Position numbers and translations under genes: made by a program. Shown here piece after piece: positions 13,358 through 21,224 of a stretch of DNA of 21,224 nt; positions within the stretch are counted from its first letter, which is position 1, and the number at the start of each line of letters is the position of its first letter. Origin of the DNA: a virus. The stretch lies in IMG/VR virus record IMGVR_UViG_3300010151_000235, positions 1-21,224 of that record; one strand, 5' to 3'. The notes beneath the pieces are model-generated. The model made no database searches. It was not told where the DNA came from and saw only the letters and a list, made by a program, of their open reading frames with translations.

Positions 13358-15579
13358 AATATGAGCAATTTCTTTGTAAAGAATTAAAAGATGTTGTTAA
13401 TCCTAAAATTCTTAAAAAGCAAAATAGATTAAAAAAATGGGAGTATGGTTATAATGCAGATTATGATTTTGTTGTAATTAGTAAAACAGGAAAAATTGGA
13501 ACTATCGTTGAAATACAAAATCTCCGCATTGCTTTACCAACAGTTGAAAACCCGTATAAGCGTAGTGAAGAAAAAGAAGAACAATATTGGGAAAAAACCG
13601 AATACCCTAAAATCTTAAATAGAATTAAAAGTCGATTCGACTGGGATGAATATCCTAATGATTTTAAAGAAAAATGGTATGATTATATAGATGAAGAATT
13701 TAAACGAAGAGACGAGGGTTATTGGTTTTTTAATAATGCTGTGCCTACTTATATTACTGGTACTCATTACATGTATCTCCAATGGTCAAAAATCGATGTT
13801 GGAGCCCCTGATTATAGAGAAGCCAATAGAATTTTCTACATCTTTTGGGAAGCATGTAAAGCCGATAATAGATGCTACGGAATGTGCTATCTTAAAAATA
13901 GAAGATCCGGATTTTCCTTTATGTCATCAGCAGAACTTGTTAATCAGGCAACAATCTCAAGTGATGCAAGATTTGGTATATTATCCAAAACAGGAGCAGA
14001 TGCTAAAAAAATGTTTACAGATAAAGTTGTGCCAATATCCGTTAATTATCCATTTTTCTTCAAACCGATCCAAGATGGTATGGATCGCCCTAAAACTGAA
14101 TTAGCTTATAGAGTACCAGCATCTAAACTAACTAGACGCAAGCTAGATGATAATGTTCAATTAAAAGAATTACAAGGATTGGATACTACTATAGATTGGA
14201 AAAATACTGGGGACAATTCTTACGATGGTGAGAAATTAAAAATATTAGCACATGACGAAAGTGGAAAATGGGAAAGACCGGACAATATATTAAACAATTG
14301 GAGAGTTACAAAAACTACATTAAGATTAGGTCGACGAATCGTAGGCAAGTGTATGATGGGTTCAACTTCAAACGCTTTAGATAAAGGAGGTAATAATTTC
14401 AAAAAATTATATTATAACAGTGATGTTACAAGAAGAAATAGAAATGGACAAACCAGTTCAGGACTTTATTCTTTATTCATTCCCATGGAGTGGAATTACG
14501 AAGGATTTATGGATACGTTTGGTTTGCCTGTATTTATTACTCCTAAAAAATCAGTTTTAGGAATTGATAGAATTCCAATAAAAATTGGAGTAATAGAACA
14601 TTGGGAGAATGAGGTAGATGGATTAAAAGAAGATCCTGATAGTTTAAATGAATATTATAGACAATTTCCCCGTACAGAAAAACATGCTTTTAGAGATGAA
14701 GTAAAAGAATCTTTATTTAATTTAACTAAAATCTATGAACAAATAGATTATAATGAAGAATTAAATAATACTGCTCATATAACTAGAGGATCTTTTCATT
14801 GGGTAAATGGAGTAAAAGACACGCGGGTCATGTTTACTCCTAATAAAGATGGTAGATTTAATATATCGTGGATTCCTCCGGCCGAGTTACAAAATAATGT
14901 TATTTTAAAAAATGGATTAAAACGTCCTGGCAATGTTCATATGGGAGCATTTGGATGTGATAGTTATGATATAAGTGGAACAGTTGATGGTAGAGGTTCA
15001 AATGGATCTTTACATGGATTAACGAAATTCTCAATGGAAGACGCGCCACCTAATCATTTTTTTTTAGAATATATAGCTAGACCCCAAACTGCAGAAATAT
15101 TTTTTGAAGAAGTATTAATGGCATTAATATTTTATGGAATGCCTTTACTTGCAGAAAACAATAAACCACGATTATTATATTATTTAAAACGACGAGGTTA
15201 TAGAGGATTTTCAATAAATCGTCCAGACAAAGTTTGGAATAAATTATCTTTAGCAGAAAAAGAAATTGGTGGAATTCCTAACTCAAGTGAAGATATAAAA
15301 CAATCTCACGCCGCAGCTATTGAAGCATATATTGAAGATTATGTTGGTTTACATGGAGAATTAATGGGAGACATGTATCATCAGAAAACATTAGAAGATT
15401 GGTCTCAATTTAACATTAATAATAGAACCAAACATGATGCATCTATTAGTTCAGGTTTAGCAATTATGGCATGTAATAGAAACAAGTATAAACCTGTAGC
15501 AGATAGAACAACTAAAACAATAGATTTAGGATTTATAAAATATAACAACGACGGAGTAGTTTCAAAAATAACGGAATAA
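13354..15579 (+). CDS. terL: Terminase large subunit (packaging ATPase-nuclease)
   Basis: A 741-residue motor that cuts concatemeric DNA and pumps it into the procapsid through the portal. The ATPase core has a deviant Walker A at residues 181-189 (KNRRSGFSF, no GK(S/T)), Walker B at 295-302 (LKILAHDE with D301 and E302) and a coupling-type motif GSTSN at 336-340. The nuclease domain follows, with an RNase H-like first strand and acidic residue at GCDSYD (534-539, D536 likely metal-binding). The length exceeds many terminases (400-600), with a long N-terminal extension (1-120). It overlaps the upstream gene as ATGA, and the portal start follows its stop directly. Confidence 0.93.
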   Translation: MKYEQFLCKELKDVVNPKILKKQNRLKKWEYGYNADYDFVVISKTGKIGTIVEIQNLRIALPTVENPYKRSEEKEEQYWEKTEYPKILNRIKSRFDWDEYPNDFKEKWYDYIDEEFKRRDEGYWFFNNAVPTYITGTHYMYLQWSKIDVGAPDYREANRIFYIFWEACKADNRCYGMCYLKNRRSGFSFMSSAELVNQATISSDARFGILSKTGADAKKMFTDKVVPISVNYPFFFKPIQDGMDRPKTELAYRVPASKLTRRKLDDNVQLKELQGLDTTIDWKNTGDNSYDGEKLKILAHDESGKWERPDNILNNWRVTKTTLRLGRRIVGKCMMGSTSNALDKGGNNFKKLYYNSDVTRRNRNGQTSSGLYSLFIPMEWNYEGFMDTFGLPVFITPKKSVLGIDRIPIKIGVIEHWENEVDGLKEDPDSLNEYYRQFPRTEKHAFRDEVKESLFNLTKIYEQIDYNEELNNTAHITRGSFHWVNGVKDTRVMFTPNKDGRFNISWIPPAELQNNVILKNGLKRPGNVHMGAFGCDSYDISGTVDGRGSNGSLHGLTKFSMEDAPPNHFFLEYIARPQTAEIFFEEVLMALIFYGMPLLAENNKPRLLYYLKRRGYRGFSINRPDKVWNKLSLAEKEIGGIPNSSEDIKQSHAAAIEAYIEDYVGLHGELMGDMYHQKTLEDWSQFNINNRTKHDASISSGLAIMACNRNKYKPVADRTTKTIDLGFIKYNNDGVVSKITE

Positions 15580-17958
15580 ATGATTTATACTAATACACAA
15601 AGTTCTTTTCCTGATCAAGTAGTGCCTCAAGAAGAAAAAATGTCCATCGAGTATGGACTTATGGTAGGGAGAGCAATTGAAGGAGAATGGTGGGCTGCAG
15701 GAGTAGGAGGAGCGAGATATACAAATAATTACAATATTTTTCATAGAAGAAGATTATATGGTCGTGCTGAACAGTCTATTCAAAAGTATAAAGATGAACT
15801 GTCGATTAATGGAGATTTATCTTATTTAAATTTAGATTGGACTCCAGTTGCTATTATTCCTAAATTTGTAGATATAGTAGTCAATGGAATGGCTGAAAAG
15901 ATTTATGATATAAAAGCTTTTGCACAAGATCCAGTTTCACAACAAAAAAGAACAAATTACGCTAGAAAATTACATAAAAATATAGCTACTAGAGCTTTTA
16001 TGGAACAAGTAAAAGCACAGTTAGGAGAAGATATTTCTAAGGTTCAAAACATGGAAAATGTTCCGGAAACAGAAGAAGAATTAGAAATTCATATGCAATT
16101 AGATTATAAACAATCTATTGAAATTGCAGAAGAAGAAGTAATTAGTAATACATTAGCAAGAAATAAATTTGAATTAACTAAACGTAGGTTTTACAAAGAT
16201 TTAGTAGAACTAGGATTAGGTTGTGTAAAAACAAATTGGAATGCAGCTAATGGAGTTACGGTAGATTATGTAGATCCAGTTAACATTGTTTATTCTTATA
16301 CTGAAGATCCTAATTTTGAAGACATATACTATGTTGGAGAAGTAAAGAATATTTCTTTACCTGAGCTTAAAAAGGAATTTCCAAATTTAACTACTGGAGA
16401 ATTAGAGCAAATTCAAAAATTTCCAGGTAATAGTAACTATAGGAGAAATTATAGAGGAAATAGAGATGATACAACTGTTCAAGTTTTATATTTTGAGTAT
16501 AAAACATATGCTGATCAAGTATTTAAAATAAAGAAAACTCCATACGGATTAGAGAAGGCTTTAGAAAAACCTGATACTTTTAATCCTCCTCCTAACGATG
16601 GATTTGATAGAGTAGCGAGATCAATAGAAGTATTATATCATGGAGCTAAAATATTAGGACATCCTATTATGTTAAAATGGGAAGTTGCTGAAAATATGAC
16701 TCGTCCTAAATCTAATTTGACTAAAGTAAATATGAATTATACTTTATGTGCTCCAGATTTATATAAAGGACGTATAACCTCATTAGTAGAAAGAATGATT
16801 ACTTTCGCTGATATGATTCAATTAACTTCTTTAAAACTACAACAAGTATTATCTCGTATGGTTCCAGATGGAGTTTATTTAGATGTAGATGGATTAGCAG
16901 AAGTAGATTTAGGAAATGGAACAAATTACAATCCTAAAGAAGCTTTAAATATGTATTTCCAAACAGGATCTATTGTTGGTAGATCTATGACTCAGGATGG
17001 AGATATGAATCCAGGTAAAATTCCTATTCAAGAGTTACAAACCTCTGCAGCTCAAGCAAAAATCCAATCATTAATTCAAACTTATCAGTATTATTTACAA
17101 ATGATAAGAGATGTAACTGGTTTAAATGAAGCTAGAGATGGAAGTAATCCAGATAAAGATGCATTATTAGGTTTACAAAAACTAGCGGTAGCTCAATCTA
17201 ATGTGGCGACCCGTCATATTTTAGATGCAGGACTTTATTTAACATTAAGAACTTGTGAAAATATTGCATTAAGAATTGCTGATTCTTTAGAATTTGAATT
17301 AACTAATGAAGCTTTAGTTAATAGTATTAGTTTATATAATGTAGCTACTTTAGAAGAAATAAAAGAATTACATTTATATGATTTTGGTATATTTCTAGAA
17401 TTAGAACCAGATGAAGAAGAAAAACAAATTTTAGAACAAAATATTCAAATCGCATTAAAAGGAAATCAAATTAATTTAGAAGATGCAATTGATATCAGAA
17501 ATGTTCACAATTTACGTTTAGCTAATCAATTATTAAAACTTAAACGTAGACAAAAAGCTAAGGAAGATCAACAAGCTCAACAACAAATGATTCAAGCTCA
17601 AGCTAAAGCAAATGCTGAATCAGCAGAAAAAGCAGCAATGTATGAAGTACAAAAACAAGAAGCATTAGCTCAAACTCAATTACAAATTGAAAAAGGTAAA
17701 TCAGATTTTGAAATTCAACGAATGCAAAGTGATTTACAAAACAAAATGACATTAGCTGATCAAAAATTTAAGTATGACATGCAATTAGCTCAAATAGATA
17801 TTGACGAAGGAGTGTCAAGAGAAGCTATGATAGAAGATAGAAAAGATAAAAGAACTAAACTAGCTGCTAGTCAACAAAGTCAAATGATTGCTCAACGTCA
17901 AAACGATTTATTACCAACTGATTTTTTAAATGAAACAGATGGACTACCAATGCCATAA
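15580..17958 (+). CDS. Portal protein (long form)
   Basis: A 792-residue protein that should form the 12-subunit ring at the capsid vertex through which DNA passes. The ATG follows the terminase stop with no gap. The N-terminal half has NNYNIFHRRRLYGRAEQSIQ and LDWTPVAIIPKFVDIVVNGM (residues 85-104), typical of P22-like or crAss-like portals. The region after it holds the beta-rich wing (EVLYHGAKILGHPIMLKWEV) and the stem helices (MIRDVTGLNEARDGSNPDKD). Residues about 655-775 form a very long Gln/Lys/Ala-rich coiled coil, comparable to the barrel of long portals. Length and order (TerL, portal, scaffold, capsid) suggest a short-tailed phage, which is inference. Confidence 0.9.
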   Translation: MIYTNTQSSFPDQVVPQEEKMSIEYGLMVGRAIEGEWWAAGVGGARYTNNYNIFHRRRLYGRAEQSIQKYKDELSINGDLSYLNLDWTPVAIIPKFVDIVVNGMAEKIYDIKAFAQDPVSQQKRTNYARKLHKNIATRAFMEQVKAQLGEDISKVQNMENVPETEEELEIHMQLDYKQSIEIAEEEVISNTLARNKFELTKRRFYKDLVELGLGCVKTNWNAANGVTVDYVDPVNIVYSYTEDPNFEDIYYVGEVKNISLPELKKEFPNLTTGELEQIQKFPGNSNYRRNYRGNRDDTTVQVLYFEYKTYADQVFKIKKTPYGLEKALEKPDTFNPPPNDGFDRVARSIEVLYHGAKILGHPIMLKWEVAENMTRPKSNLTKVNMNYTLCAPDLYKGRITSLVERMITFADMIQLTSLKLQQVLSRMVPDGVYLDVDGLAEVDLGNGTNYNPKEALNMYFQTGSIVGRSMTQDGDMNPGKIPIQELQTSAAQAKIQSLIQTYQYYLQMIRDVTGLNEARDGSNPDKDALLGLQKLAVAQSNVATRHILDAGLYLTLRTCENIALRIADSLEFELTNEALVNSISLYNVATLEEIKELHLYDFGIFLELEPDEEEKQILEQNIQIALKGNQINLEDAIDIRNVHNLRLANQLLKLKRRQKAKEDQQAQQQMIQAQAKANAESAEKAAMYEVQKQEALAQTQLQIEKGKSDFEIQRMQSDLQNKMTLADQKFKYDMQLAQIDIDEGVSREAMIEDRKDKRTKLAASQQSQMIAQRQNDLLPTDFLNETDGLPMP

Positions 17959-17981
17959 GGCAAATTATATAATATCATATC

Positions 17982-19172
17982 ATGGAAGAAGAAAAAAAGG
18001 AAGAAGTAAAACAAGAAGGAGATTTTAAAATAAAAAAAAAACCTAAAAAATTTCATTCTAACAAACAAGAAACTAAAAAAATTGACTTAAAGAAAGTTAA
18101 AGAAGAAAAAGTAGAATTATCTAAACAAGAACCCAATGCCATTTCAGAGTCAAGCACAGTGCACGTGGATGAGGATAAACAAACCGAAAATGTACAAAAG
18201 GTGGAAAGCGGAGCATCCGAATCAGGATTGCAAGAATCTCCCGTACAAGAAGAAGAAAGCAAGCAAGAAGAGAACGGGTCGCCTATCCAAGAAATAACAG
18301 AAATTGTTGAAACTCCTCCAGTAGTTACGACTACGTCTAAAGAAATACCTCAATCTAAACTTCCTGAAGGAGTAGAAAAATTGGTTTCTTTTATGAAAGA
18401 AACAGGAGGAAATGTACAGGATTTCGTTAGGTTAAATGCTGATTATACTAGCATAGATGAAAATACTTTACTAAAAGAATATTATAAAAATAGTAAACCA
18501 CATTTAGATACTGATGAAATTGATTTCATCATGGAAGAAAACTTTAATGTGGATGAAGAATACGACGAAGAGCGAGAAGTTCGTCGAAAAAAACTCGCTA
18601 AAAAAGAAGAAGTAGCAAAAGCTCGAAAGTTTTTGGAAGATTTAAAATCTCAATATTACGAAGAGATCAAGTTGAGACCTACGGTAAATAATGAGATGAC
18701 CAAAGCCAATGAGTTTTTTAACCGCTTCAAAGAACAACAAGAGATAGCAAAACAACAACACGCTAATTTTAAAGATGAAACATCTAAATTTTTTAATGAT
18801 GAATTCAAAGGTTTTGATTTCAAATTAGGAGAAAAACAATTTAGATATTCTATTAATAATGCTAGTGATGTTGCAAGTACACAATCAGATATTTCCAATG
18901 TGGTTAAGAAGTTCTTAAACGATAAAGGTGAAGTTATAGACGTACAAGGTTATCACAAAGCTATGTATACTGCGCAAAATGCTGATACAATAGCCCAACA
19001 TTTTTATGAGCAAGGAAAAGCCGACGCTGTTAAAAATGTAGTGGCTCAATCCAAAAATATTAATAATGATGCTAGACAAACAAAAGCGCCTGATGATATA
19101 TATTTAAATGGATTAAAAGTAAAAGCAATTAGTGGTATAAATAGTGCTAAATTAAAAATAAAGAAAAAATAA
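17982..19172 (+). CDS. Scaffold or head-assembly protein candidate
   Basis: A 396-residue, highly charged protein between portal and major capsid protein, the usual place for a scaffold. Residues 1-120 are low-complexity Glu/Lys/Gln/Ser-rich. A short folded part lies at about 128-185 (EGVEKLVSFMKETGGNVQDF), and residues 190-260 are coiled coil (EEREVRRKKLAKKEEVAKAR). The C-terminal part includes a basic end (KLKIKKK) resembling the N-terminal DFKIKKK. Coding DNA at about 18120-18290 is richer in G and C than its surroundings. A scaffold role rests on position and composition, not on a recognised motif. A coat-stabilising or ejection protein is an alternative. Confidence 0.7.
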   Translation: MEEEKKEEVKQEGDFKIKKKPKKFHSNKQETKKIDLKKVKEEKVELSKQEPNAISESSTVHVDEDKQTENVQKVESGASESGLQESPVQEEESKQEENGSPIQEITEIVETPPVVTTTSKEIPQSKLPEGVEKLVSFMKETGGNVQDFVRLNADYTSIDENTLLKEYYKNSKPHLDTDEIDFIMEENFNVDEEYDEEREVRRKKLAKKEEVAKARKFLEDLKSQYYEEIKLRPTVNNEMTKANEFFNRFKEQQEIAKQQHANFKDETSKFFNDEFKGFDFKLGEKQFRYSINNASDVASTQSDISNVVKKFLNDKGEVIDVQGYHKAMYTAQNADTIAQHFYEQGKADAVKNVVAQSKNINNDARQTKAPDDIYLNGLKVKAISGINSAKLKIKKK

Positions 19173-19184
19173 AAACTTAAAATT

Positions 19185-20648
19185 ATGCCTTTAGGAAATT
19201 TTACAGTGCAAAATGCAGATTTAATTCCTACGCAAGATCAATCTATATTGTCTACTAATTATTTACAATGGACTGATCCAACTGCGGCGGATTTCGCTGA
19301 TTTTGCTCAACAATATCTCCCTGAACTGTACGAACAGGAAGTGGAAAGATTCGGAAATAGAACATTATCCGGATTTTTAAGAATGGTTGGCGCGGAAATG
19401 CCAATGACATCAGATCAAGTTATTTGGTCTGAACAAAATAGATTACATATTGGTTATGATGATGTATCTAAAGGAATACCAGTACCTGGAACTGGGGTAA
19501 CTACGTTTACAGTTAACATTCCTGTTGGAAATGAAGTAGTAATCCGAGTTAATCAAACATTCGTGGTTTTTGATCCAATGAGTGGATTAACATTGAAAGG
19601 ATTAGTTATAACTGCTCCAAACCCAGGTGCTCCAGGAACATTTACATTTGATGCTGTTTGTTATACTGCTGCAGATTTTACTGCATTAGGAGCAACAAAC
19701 TTAAGATTATTTGTTTATGGTTCTGACTTTGCCAAAGGAACATTAGGTATGGATGGATCAGTTACTCCGTCTTTTACTCAATTTCATAACAAACCAATTA
19801 TAATTAAAGATAAATACGAAGTTAATGGTTCTGATACTGCTCAAATTGGGTGGGTGGAAGTTGCCACAGAAGATGGAACATCCGGATTCTTATGGTATAT
19901 GAAAGCTGAGTCAGAAACTAGATTACGATACGAAGATTACTTAGAAATGGCTATGGTTGAAGGTGAATTAGCTGCTCCATTGTCTGGAGTTGCAACTTCA
20001 GGTTTAGCAACATCAGGTTCAGGTACTCAAGGATTATTTGCCGCACTTAACACTAGAGGTAATGTGTATGCAGGTTTTGCTGGAGCTCCAAACCCAGGTG
20101 CGGGTGCATTAGGTGATTTTGATCAAATACTACAATGGTTGGATTTTCAAGGTGCTATTGAGGAAAACATGTTATTTTTAGATAGAGGAACAGCTCTAGA
20201 TTTTGATGATATGATCGCTACTCAAGCAGGTAGTTCTTATAACGCTACAAGTGCAGCATCTTATGGTCTTTTTGACAACGAAGCTGAAATGGCATTAAAT
20301 TTTGGATTTTCCGGTTTTAGAAGAGGTTCTTATGACTTCTACAAAACTGATTGGAAATATCTAAATGATGCTAGTACAAGAGGAATGGTTAATGATATTA
20401 AAGGAGTTTTAGTACCAGCAGGTACTTCAACTGTATATGATCAAATGTTAGGATCTAATATTAGACGACCATTTTTGCATGTAAGATATAGAGCTTCAGA
20501 AACAGATGATAGAAGAATGAAATCATGGATTACTGGTTCTGTTGGAGGCGCTTACACATCTTCATTAGATGCGATGGAAGTCCATTACTTGTCAGAAAGA
20601 TGTCTTTGTGTACAAGCGGCTAATAACTTCGTATTATTCGTCGAGTAA
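19185..20648 (+). CDS. Major capsid protein (HK97-fold, inferred)
   Basis: A 487-residue protein after the scaffold candidate. The N terminus is helical (DPTAADFADFAQQYLPELYE). Residues 96-185 are a beta-rich block (TFTVNIPVGNEVVIRVNQTF, then VVFDPMSGLTLKGLVIT) that could be an inserted surface domain. The core contains SFTQFHNKPIIIKDKYEVNG (196-215) and GFLWYMKAESETRLRYEDYL (234-253), and the C-terminal part contains FSGFRRGSYDFYKTDWKYLN. These resemble, from memory, capsid proteins of uncultured marine and crAss-like phages. The HK97 fold is expected from the family and position, not proved here. Start ATG follows AAACTTAAAATT, the usual A-rich leader. Confidence 0.85.
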   Translation: MPLGNFTVQNADLIPTQDQSILSTNYLQWTDPTAADFADFAQQYLPELYEQEVERFGNRTLSGFLRMVGAEMPMTSDQVIWSEQNRLHIGYDDVSKGIPVPGTGVTTFTVNIPVGNEVVIRVNQTFVVFDPMSGLTLKGLVITAPNPGAPGTFTFDAVCYTAADFTALGATNLRLFVYGSDFAKGTLGMDGSVTPSFTQFHNKPIIIKDKYEVNGSDTAQIGWVEVATEDGTSGFLWYMKAESETRLRYEDYLEMAMVEGELAAPLSGVATSGLATSGSGTQGLFAALNTRGNVYAGFAGAPNPGAGALGDFDQILQWLDFQGAIEENMLFLDRGTALDFDDMIATQAGSSYNATSAASYGLFDNEAEMALNFGFSGFRRGSYDFYKTDWKYLNDASTRGMVNDIKGVLVPAGTSTVYDQMLGSNIRRPFLHVRYRASETDDRRMKSWITGSVGGAYTSSLDAMEVHYLSERCLCVQAANNFVLFVE

Positions 20649-20674
20649 TTTATAAATCTTTTAAAACGTAAATT

Positions 20675-21224
20675 ATGTCAAACACGATACAAGTAAATAC
20701 AACGACAAGCGGTCCACTCTATATAAATGTAGCATCAGATGCCACTCCTTCAATAAGTGGTGCTGGTGGTGGTGACCAATATAGCAAGATCATATATATG
20801 GAGAATGGAGCGATTCAAGATACAATCATCCGATACAGTGCAACAACAGCAGCTTGGGTATGGGCAGCTTCACATGAAGCAGCATATGCATTAATTGCAG
20901 CTGATCCATCACACTGGGGTTATCCTGCTTTAGGATTAACTGCAGATGAATATTGCAATAGAGACATTGCAATATCTTTTCAACCAGTAATAAGTGCTGC
21001 ATTATCATTAGATGAGCCTTCTCTTTTTAATGAAATATTAGCATATTGTCCTTCAGTAGGAACCTTTGCAGATCTAACAGCGTTAACTACTGCTTTAGGT
21101 GTTGCAGTAACAGCGGCAGATGCTGCTAAAACAGCTGCAGAATTAGCTTGTGATGGAGCAATGGCAGTGTGTGAACCTTATACTGACGGGTATGGAAATA
21201 CCTGTGGATGTCCAGAACCATATA
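20675..21224 (+). CDS. Partial gene after the capsid gene, possible virion protein
   Basis: An open frame from ATG 20675 to the window end (183 codons visible, no stop). It begins MSNTIQVNTTTSGPLYINVA and is rich in Ala, Thr, Ser and Gly. A short segment ALTTALGVAVTAADAAKTAA near residues 139-158 is helical, followed by Cys-containing C(G)C-type motifs near the end (NTCGCPEPY). It follows the capsid gene by 26 bases with an A-rich leader (AAAACGTAAATT). The composition and position suggest a head-tail or appendage component. Function cannot be assigned from the fragment. Confidence 0.75.
   Translation, partial: MSNTIQVNTTTSGPLYINVASDATPSISGAGGGDQYSKIIYMENGAIQDTIIRYSATTAAWVWAASHEAAYALIAADPSHWGYPALGLTADEYCNRDIAISFQPVISAALSLDEPSLFNEILAYCPSVGTFADLTALTTALGVAVTAADAAKTAAELACDGAMAVCEPYTDGYGNTCGCPEPY

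Noticed and set aside
13691-14104. 137-codon + strand frame inside terL
   Set aside because: It lies wholly within the terminase in another frame, and its Cys/Leu/Ile-rich translation shows no domain.
1-21224. Alternative genetic code (stop reassignment, as in some crAss-like phages)
   Set aside because: TAA, TAG and TGA all end genes at well-spaced positions, and no essential gene needs readthrough.

Overview
The window looks like about 21 kb of a tailed double-stranded DNA phage (Caudoviricetes). It carries a near-contiguous virion and lysis block: large terminase, long portal, scaffold candidate, major capsid protein, amidase endolysin, a holin of the 3TM type and several virion-surface proteins. 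Every gene I accept lies on the + strand. Genes are tightly packed, and many stops and starts touch or overlap. There is no integrase, repressor, transposase, tRNA, CRISPR array or rRNA. TAA, TAG and TGA all end genes, so there is no sign of stop-codon reassignment.

The host is probably a marine or aquatic Bacteroidota bacterium (flavobacteria-like). This is inference: the DNA is very AT-rich, and most starts lack a Shine-Dalgarno sequence and instead follow A-rich leaders such as AATAAAATG or AAACAATG, a pattern typical of Bacteroidota. Several small proteins also resemble, from memory, families seen in uncultured marine phages. I could not search a database.

Layout from left to right: (1) 1-548 has no gene and contains a striking G-rich, purine-rich tract at about 154-397. 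(2) 549-3990 holds two small His-rich proteins, a hydrophilic protein, a 623-residue appendage protein with four internal repeats, and a small protein next to the chaperonin genes. (3) 4017-5817 is a phage chaperonin pair, a full-length GroEL followed by an overlapping GroES. (4) 5827-8288 holds a low-complexity basic protein, a winged-helix-like protein and small unknown proteins. (5) 8291-10416 is a lysis region with a T7-lysozyme-type amidase, three further small membrane proteins and a 3TM-type holin, interleaved with small conserved-looking proteins. (6) 10423-12037 holds two virion-type proteins, one a LamG/concanavalin-like adhesin. (7) 12056-13357 holds small genes leading to the terminase, including a protein that looks like two tandem GroES-like domains. 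(8) 13354-21224 is the packaging and head module: TerL, portal, scaffold candidate, major capsid protein and a further gene running off the window.

Taken together, TerL and portal package DNA into a capsid built from the capsid protein on its scaffold. GroEL/GroES probably help fold virion proteins. The repeat protein and the LamG protein are the likely host-contact proteins, and the amidase plus holin release progeny. The most unusual points are the complete chaperonin pair together with a possible tandem-GroES protein in one phage, a 161-nt out-of-frame overlap just before TerL, and the G-rich tract.
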